This document shows positions 58,140 through 64,000 of a DNA stretch of 64,000 bases, piece after piece. The position numbers and the translations under genes were made by a program. The first letter of the stretch is position 1, and each line of letters opens with the position of its first letter. Location: assembly GCF_000003815.2 (NCBI RefSeq), contig NC_049985.1, positions 13,764,420 to 13,828,419 on the forward strand, written 5' to 3'. The notes beneath the pieces are model-generated. The model was not told the DNA's origin. It made no database searches and saw only the letters and a list, made by a program, of their open reading frames with translations. This DNA is from Branchiostoma floridae (lineage: Eukaryota > Chordata > Leptocardii > Amphioxiformes > Branchiostomatidae).

Positions 58140-60059
58140 CGTACCGGAAGACGTGTGAGGGGGCGCCGCTGGACTTGTCATCACCTTTGGTTGCCTACCC
58201 ATGTTGGGCAACACCTAGGCGGGGCCATACCATTTCAAAGAAAGGGATCGCTTTAACTATACTAATATATTAAACTATAAGTATATAGTAGTGATAATTT
58301 CTTTTAACTTCCATTAACATGAATATACTGTAAATGTTAGTAGTACCACATATGCTGAGCTACAAATCTAAATTTGTAATATAAAAATAAACCCCCGCTG
58401 CCAATATGAACTCGCCCACATAGCCTGTTTGGGACAGTGGGCGGCGGTATTCCCCATTATCAGCAAGTTCCCCGGTCGGGACAGACGTTCCCATACTGTC
58501 GGCGTCTGACGACGTGCAAGTCACCTGGATTACTCACTGACCTTGGAAAGTTGGCGATTCCTAAACAATGTTGCGCCGGAACTGGGATTTACACTGGTGG
58601 ATTTGTGCTTTTCGTACTTTGGGATAGCGAAACAAAACGGGCGTTGTTTTGCCTATGCTGAAGGAAGGCTTTCCCCAACCAAGGTCAGTAGTATATAGAC
58701 GCGTTACGGCTAGCTATCTCTCTGTTGCTTTTCTCACCTATTGATTGGTTTGTGAGCCCTAGTGTCAATAGTGGGGTGGGATAATACACCGAGGTTACAG
58801 CTTTTGGGGGCTGACCAAAACAAGGCGGGCGCGTGAGGAGGATCTACAATCGCCAAACAGTTGAACAGAACTGGTGGCCTTGTACCGGGGAACCGAGTCT
58901 TTTCATGCGAGACCTTGGGCTGAAGTGGTGTAGAAATAAATATCCCCGGACCTATTTGACCCGAACGTGGCTATAACTTTCTTCACACTTTCCTTCCTGG
59001 CTTTTTAGCGGGGTCGTGTCAAATCGTGAAAAGAAGCTCAATCGAAACGTAAGGGGCTATCATTTATATAACATCAATAGGCATTTAGTTAGGGGACAGG
59101 ACAACGCACAAAACAAGCCGTCTGCGCTAAACACAGTGTGTTACGTCCCGGGGATCAAGTGTTGTTTTCAGCGAGGATTTGACTGACATTACCGTGTCTG
59201 TACACACGGTCTGCACGGCTGGAAACCCGACAGACTGCTGTCTGCGGAACCAGTGGGTGTTCCGGGGTCCCATCGAGCCGGTCCTCTCGATCGGGATCTC
59301 TCGTACGACAGCGCTAATTGGGGAGGTGGTGAGGGCTGAATGTTTATTTTAGAATGTAACTGAAATTTGTACTATGTCCCGCGGGCTCTAACGTTTGTCT
59401 GGAGAAATAATTCGTGATAGTCACATCATTCAACAAGCTTTTTGTTCTCAAATTGTTGGTTTTTCTGCGTGTAAGTGCAAGGTAAGTGCTGTGCGCTTCG
59501 TAGCAGTCTGGGTTTTGAAAAGAACACTATTATATGATTAGTGCGTTTTTGTCTGGATGACTGATAGGAAAAACTTCTGGTTACATCTCCTCGGTAAATA
59601 TTTGACTTCAGCGGCAAATGACGGTACAAAGGTCTGGATGCTAACCACGCTGTGGGTGTATGGTTTCTCTTTATTTTCTGATGGGTATTTTATGTGCAGT
59701 CTCCACATGAATTTGATCTGTCCCAGAGCTGTCCTGGTGAACGGTTCTGCTTCAATGGTTGACATGACCAAGGAGGTTAAAGAAAAATGGTCTTCTTCGC
59801 TAATTTATCTTTGTCACTGACCCTTGATACGGGTATTGAGTTGTAACAGCTGAACTGTAAAATATATAGCCTAATGATGTGTGATGTTACAACATTCGGG
59901 ATCAAAGTTAGCGGGCTGTGTTGCCGTGTTAGCGGAAGGGCCCAGTTTGTCTCCAAATTGGGTGATATGGTCATTCTGATAGGTAAACGCAGCCCCATGC
60001 GAAGTTTCGCAAGAGTTTATCATATCCGCACCCTGGCACAAGTCCCGACGGGTCTTAGG
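58140..60059. other. CpG-rich 5' flank of ANKRD50
   Basis: Base composition shifts from AT-rich, CpG-poor DNA to CpG-rich DNA from about 58140 onwards. Dense CpG is seen at 58140-58220, 58430-58520, 58800-58990 and 59130-59390. A CCAAT-type motif (ATTGG) occurs near 58744, and a strong splice donor at 59482 could end an alternative first exon. The reading frames here are short, overlap on both strands and match nothing I recognise. The most likely content is promoter and regulatory DNA, possibly with alternative leader exons. Confidence 0.45.
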
Positions 60060-60115
60060 GTTTAACTCCGCCCAGTTGTGTACGGAGGCGGGGCCGGCTA
60101 CTGTGATTGGTTAGT
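60060..60115 (+). promoter_or_regulatory. candidate ANKRD50 core promoter (GC boxes, CCAAT box)
   Basis: Within about 50 bases there is a CCGCCC at 60068-60073, a GGCGGGGCC GC box at 60087-60095 and an inverted CCAAT box (ATTGG) at 60106-60110. No TATA box is evident. The cluster lies immediately upstream of the probable first exon and inside the CpG-rich interval that leads into the gene. Function is inferred from motif clustering only. Confidence 0.4.
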
Positions 60116-60129
60116 CATCACGACAAGGG

Positions 60130-60349
60130 GCCGTGCCGCCCGCAGTGTGCGTCTTGGTGGGGGAAGGCAACTGCTCGGTCAAAACATTCCTGGATATCGT
60201 CTGCTTTGAGGGATTTTCCCAGTCTCGCTATGTTTTAGTTGAATGTTTTCCCAACTTATTGTGTGGAGTTGTACTTCCGCTGGCCCTTGGGAAGAAATTG
60301 TGGAAATTCATGGTTCAACAACGCGGTGACCTGGCGACTTCCTTTGCCG
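60130..60349 (+). other. ANKRD50: probable non-coding first exon of ANKRD50
   Basis: A consensus donor (TTTGCCG followed by gtaagta) lies at 60350 and pairs naturally with the acceptor ending at 60920, giving a 571-bp GT-AG intron. The promoter-like elements at 60068-60110 place transcription start near 60130, but the 5' end is a guess. The stretch is open in one frame into the intron, but that reading crosses the donor and resembles nothing known, so I treat it as untranslated leader. An alternative upstream donor exists at 59482 (TGCAAG followed by gtaagtgc), which would make another first exon. Confidence 0.45.
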
Positions 60350-60920
60350 GTAAGTACGGTCTAGTCATCGCTTGGCGGTGTGTCCAGGGACCGGCCGGCG
60401 AGGAATATTTTCTGGGGTATCCCGTCTTGTCGGGCCAGTCGGAATTCCTCAACTTTCGTGTCCCAAACTATAGCCATTTTATCTCCATGCAGGCTGACTT
60501 TCCCAGGCTGTTGTCTTTACCCGCCGGACTGGGCTTTCCCTAAGCTTAGGCAAATTTGTCATCTGAGTAGGACTCCATAGGGGTTTACAAACTGTGCTTT
60601 GTTTGGCAATTTCAGACGACACGCGCTTGACAACCATGTCGAAGGCATTGAAAACCTCTCTGAGTAGCCAGAGGTGACGTTTTCTGTTTGAACTAGTGTC
60701 TGCTTACCCCTCTCAGTGTCTGGTTCGCTGACTTTAGAGAGTACGGGTTTGAGCCGGCCTACCCTGAATGACCAGTCGTCGCAGCTGACTCAAAGGTTTG
60801 TTTCTCTTTCCTGCCAAAGTTGGCAAAAGTCCAGCTCCCTACAACGTGGGCCTCCCCGCCTGTGTTGATATAAAGTTAGTACGCTGGTGTGATCAACACG
60901 TATTTTGTTCTCTGTTTCAG
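60350..60920 (+). other. ANKRD50: probable 5'UTR intron of ANKRD50
   Basis: A 571-bp GT-AG interval between the gtaagt donor at 60350 and the strong acceptor ending at 60920. It is CpG-rich in its first half. A frame running across the donor to 60543 is not supported by homology. Confidence 0.45.
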
Positions 60921-61012
60921 ACGGTGTGAACGCTGACAGGACTGGCGAGAGGTCGCCGCCCTAGCGCCGTGGGACTCCCTTCCCGACTGGAATCGCACGG
61001 AATATCCCCATC
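60921..61012 (+). other. ANKRD50: 5'UTR part of the ANKRD50 coding exon
   Basis: A strong splice acceptor with a pyrimidine-rich tract (ttttgttctctgtttcag) ends at 60920, and the following 92 bases lead to the ATG at 61013. They contain an in-frame TAG at 60962-60964, so the protein cannot extend upstream in this exon. This fits a coding exon preceded by at least one non-coding exon. The exact mRNA start is not visible. Confidence 0.7.
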
Positions 61013-64000
61013 ATGGCGCATAGTTTGCTACAGGGAAAGCGGTTCTACTGCCGAGAATGGGCCTTCAACAAGCTCCTACATTCGCTGGAGAACAGGCAAG
61101 CGGCCAAAACATGCGGGGCGCTAGTCATGGGAGGGCCGGGGAGCGGCAAGACCGCTCTGAGCACCGAGCTCGTCTGGCCGACCAACAAGGACGGGAAACA
61201 ACGCATCCTACACAGAAGACTTTTGGCTTATCATTTCTGCCAGGCCCACGATGTTCGCACGCTGTCTGTCGCAGAATTCGTGCTTAGAATTGTAGAACAG
61301 TTGTCAAAATCTCTGGAGATAGAGGAGTACGCGGAAAAGGTGAAAGACCCCGCGATCCAAGCAGTGCTTCAGCCGGCGCAAGTCGAGCTCAGCCCCGACG
61401 AGGCCTTCAAACGGGGCGTGCTTCTACCGCTTCTCGGGATCAACCCACCCACGCACAACTGTTTCATTCTTGTGGACTCAGTTGACGAATCTTATCTCCT
61501 TGAAACCGACGATAAGACCGAAGGGAGCAAGACAATCGCGGAACTGTTGGCTCGCCATCACGAACTTTTCCCCCCATGGTGTCTCCTGGTTTGTTCGTCA
61601 CGAAAGCAGAGCAAATCCGTCAACCGGCTGTTCACTGGCTTCAGAAAGGTCAGCTTGGACGACCTGAGAAAATCCCATGCTGTACGTGATGTGCAACAGT
61701 ACATCCTTGCCAGACTGGACAACGAGGAGGCACTCCGTGTGCACCTTAATAGAGACACGGCAGAAATGCTCAACCAGCTGCACATCAAGAGCAACGGATG
61801 TTTCCTGTACCTGGAAAAGGTGCTGGATGGCGTGGCTGAGAACTTCATCATGTTGAGAGAAATCAAGGACATTCCAGGAACCCTCAATGGATTGTACCTC
61901 TGGCTCTGTCAGCGTTTGTTTGTCAAACGACAGTTTGTAAAAATCCAACCAATACTGAATGTGATGCTGGCGGCGAGAAGACCACTGACAGAAATGGAAC
62001 TGTTTGATTGTGCGTGGACACGAAACACAGCCCTCACCCTGGAGGAATTCCAGCGAAGGATGGACCTGATGTCACGCATCCTCCTCACGGGCAGAGGTAA
62101 CACCTGCATTCTGTTTCATCATAGTTTTGCCGAGTGGTTGCTTGATGTGAAACACTGTACCCAGAAGTATTTGTGCAATGCGGCAGAGGGACATGGCATG
62201 CTGGCAATGAAGTACACATTGTTTGCACGTAGCCTTGCTCCAATAGAGGTGCAAGAGTTTGCAGCTCACCTGGTCAAGAGCAATCTTGTCCCTCCACTTG
62301 AAAGTTACCACCTTGCTCTATGGTTGATCTGGAGTGGTGCCCCAGTCAAGGATAGCTTGCAGGACGGTTGTCCACTGAACAAACGCGTAACAAACCTGCT
62401 CCTCACAAGTGGTGCATGTGTGGACGGTTCACCCCAGCATGGCAAGTGTAGAACTCTGAGCAATAGGTCGAGAGAGGAAGAAGAGTCAGTGCGAGAGATG
62501 TTGGAAAATGGTGCTACAGTAAACCAGGTGGATGCGAATGGTCGTACATTGCTTTGCAATGCTGCTTACCACGGTAACCTGCAGATCTGTGAGATGTTGA
62601 TCGCACGTGGTGCTGATCTTGAGGTGGAGGACAAGAGTGGACAGACTGCCTTGAACTTGGGTGCTCGGCAAGGGCATGAGCAGATTGTGAGAACATTGCT
62701 GAGGCATGGTGCTAACCCTAACCACATGGACCATGATGGGTGGACGCCACTAAGGTCTGCTGCATGGGGAGGGCAGGGTGGAGTTGTGTCTGCCCTACTC
62801 CAAGCAGGGGCCTCGGTCGACTTTGCAGATACTGATCGAAGAACGGCACTACGAGCTGCGTCGTGGGGCGGTCATGAAGAAGTGGTGTCCAAACTCCTCG
62901 AGCATGGGGCCGACGTAAACAAGGCTGACAATGAGGGACGGACGGCGCTCATCGCTGCTGCATACATGGGCCACAAAGAAATTGTTGAGCACTTGCTGAA
63001 CCATGGGGCAGAGATCGACCATGAGGATTCAGACGGACGTACCGCCCTGTCAGTAGCCGCGCTGTGTGTGCCTGCGAGCCAAGGCCATGCCGATGTGGTG
63101 GAACTCCTGATTGACCGTGGTGCTAATGTCAATCATGAGGACAAGGAAGGCATGACTCCATTGTTGGTTGCAGCATATGAAAACCACACAGATGTCATTG
63201 AACTCCTGTTAGAGAACGATGCTGATGTTGACCACTCAGACAACAATGGTAGAACGCCCCTCCTGGCAGCCGCATCCATGGGACATGCACAAGTTGTACA
63301 TCAGCTTCTGTTCTGGGGTGCAGCTGTGGATTCTATCGACACTGAAGGCAGGACTGTGCTCTCCATTGCCTCTGCTCAAGGTAGTGTGGAGGTCGTGCAT
63401 CTGTTGCTACAGCGAGGGCTGGATGAAATGCATCGAGACAATGCAGGGTGGACCCCTCTTCACATGGCTGCCTTCGAGGGGCACAAGGAGGTTTGTGAGC
63501 TGTTGACAGAGCAAGGTGCACGCACAAGTGAAGCTGACAATGATGGTAGGCAGGCACTGATCCTAGCAGCACAGGAAGGCCACATTGACTGCATCAAGCT
63601 TCTGTTAGAGTATGGAGCTGACATTGATCACATGGCCCACGACGGCAGGAATGCACTGCGAGTGGCCGCCATTGAAGGGCACAAGGACATCATACAATTG
63701 CTGATCGAAAGTGGGTCAGAGGTGAACCTTGCTGATGGAGAAGGGCGCACCACCCTGTACATCTTAGCGCTGGAGAACAAGCTGGAGATGGCAGAGCTCT
63801 TGCTCAAGCACAACGCCTATGTAGACTCTACAGACTTGGAAGGAAGATCGCCGCTGCATGTGGCATCGTGGCAGGGGCACACAGACATGGTTCAGCTACT
63901 CCTGGACAATGGTGCCAAGGTCAATGGCATGGACAATGAGAGAAGAACGGCTTTACAATCTGCAGCCTGGCAGGGTCATGCGAAGGTGGTGAAGACTCTA
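61013..64000 (+). CDS. ANKRD50: ANKRD50 orthologue, 5' part (996 codons, runs off the window)
   Basis: The protein is a STAND-type NTPase fused to a long ankyrin array. The N-terminus ([16 protein letters not shown]) closely matches vertebrate ANKRD50. A Walker A motif GGPGSGKT lies at residues 40-47. A Walker B-like stretch FILVDSVDE lies at 151-159 and a sensor-like LLVCSSR at 191-197. An [10 protein letters not shown] motif typical of the STAND winged-helix end is at 369-378. From residue 509 there are 14 complete ankyrin repeats of 33 residues and a partial fifteenth; the sixth carries a 5-residue insertion around CVPAS. The frame is fully open with no intron, stop or frameshift, so this is one large coding exon; human ANKRD50 has about 1430 residues, so roughly the last third lies beyond the window. 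The start is supported by an in-frame TAG 17 codons upstream (60962) and a good Kozak context (A at -3, G at +4). Human ANKRD50 works with SNX27-retromer in endosome-to-plasma-membrane recycling; the same role here is inferred from homology. Confidence 0.96.
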   Translation, partial: MAHSLLQGKRFYCREWAFNKLLHSLENRQAAKTCGALVMGGPGSGKTALSTELVWPTNKDGKQRILHRRLLAYHFCQAHDVRTLSVAEFVLRIVEQLSKSLEIEEYAEKVKDPAIQAVLQPAQVELSPDEAFKRGVLLPLLGINPPTHNCFILVDSVDESYLLETDDKTEGSKTIAELLARHHELFPPWCLLVCSSRKQSKSVNRLFTGFRKVSLDDLRKSHAVRDVQQYILARLDNEEALRVHLNRDTAEMLNQLHIKSNGCFLYLEKVLDGVAENFIMLREIKDIPGTLNGLYLWLCQRLFVKRQFVKIQPILNVMLAARRPLTEMELFDCAWTRNTALTLEEFQRRMDLMSRILLTGRGNTCILFHHSFAEWLLDVKHCTQKYLCNAAEGHGMLAMKYTLFARSLAPIEVQEFAAHLVKSNLVPPLESYHLALWLIWSGAPVKDSLQDGCPLNKRVTNLLLTSGACVDGSPQHGKCRTLSNRSREEEESVREMLENGATVNQVDANGRTLLCNAAYHGNLQICEMLIARGADLEVEDKSGQTALNLGARQGHEQIVRTLLRHGANPNHMDHDGWTPLRSAAWGGQGGVVSALLQAGASVDFADTDRRTALRAASWGGHEEVVSKLLEHGADVNKADNEGRTALIAAAYMGHKEIVEHLLNHGAEIDHEDSDGRTALSVAALCVPASQGHADVVELLIDRGANVNHEDKEGMTPLLVAAYENHTDVIELLLENDADVDHSDNNGRTPLLAAASMGHAQVVHQLLFWGAAVDSIDTEGRTVLSIASAQGSVEVVHLLLQRGLDEMHRDNAGWTPLHMAAFEGHKEVCELLTEQGARTSEADNDGRQALILAAQEGHIDCIKLLLEYGADIDHMAHDGRNALRVAAIEGHKDIIQLLIESGSEVNLADGEGRTTLYILALENKLEMAELLLKHNAYVDSTDLEGRSPLHVASWQGHTDMVQLLLDNGAKVNGMDNERRTALQSAAWQGHAKVVKTL

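Noticed and set aside
60133-60543. 136-codon frame upstream of ANKRD50
   Set aside because: It crosses a consensus splice donor at 60350, lies in CpG-rich promoter/leader DNA and shows no recognisable domain.

Overview
This window is animal nuclear DNA. It is AT-rich, full of repeats and almost free of coding sequence over its first 60 kb, and it contains one assembly gap (2517-2618). The only gene that can be named with confidence lies at the right edge. It is the 5' part of an ANKRD50 orthologue on the + strand, open from an ATG at 61013 to the last base of the window (996 codons, no stop). The mix of marine-invertebrate-type repeats, many TACATGTA octamers and a very ANKRD50-like protein suggests an invertebrate deuterostome, most likely an amphioxus (Branchiostoma). 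That attribution is inference; a mollusc or hemichordate is not excluded.

Layout. Bases 1-2516 are featureless apart from a strong hairpin at 1709-1755. Bases 2783-4880 hold a composite, non-autonomous mobile element. It has a 750-bp head present twice in tandem, an internal satellite with a 163-bp period, a GA-rich microsatellite and a terminal hairpin, which is the architecture of pearl/HINE (Helitron-related) elements. A second dispersed repeat family, called R here, is marked by an AGCCGCTAGGGGGCC-type core and an AAAACATAACCT...GGTAA-type end. It occurs five times: 5041-5286, 8403-8665 (minus), 41101-41252, 44926-45080 and 55560-55950. Other repeats are two copies of one tRNA-headed SINE (10535-10655 and 25111-25330), a tRNA-like Pol III module on the minus strand (29852-29923), two LINE-type 3' tails (31445-31580 and 37440-37822), a TA-flanked MITE (41842-42046), several tandem repeats and homopolymer runs.

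Non-repeat signals. The intervening DNA carries only weak gene-like signals. There are three candidate small exons with good splice sites (14808-14837, 23362-23430, 49958-50058), an RFX X-box flanked by two CCAAT boxes (23541-23612), and several GC/CpG-rich patches (about 6270-6540, 12600-12910, 17290-17480, 43190-43960, 47030-47990) that may be regulatory DNA or non-coding first exons. From about 58140 the sequence becomes CpG-rich and leads into the ANKRD50 promoter, a probable non-coding first exon, a 571-bp 5'UTR intron and the coding exon.

The window therefore reads as a long gene desert, or a very long 5' intron, upstream of ANKRD50. I found no multi-gene system, no CRISPR array and no intact transposase or reverse transcriptase. 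Exon calls other than the ANKRD50 coding exon are made by eye from splice consensus and are weak.
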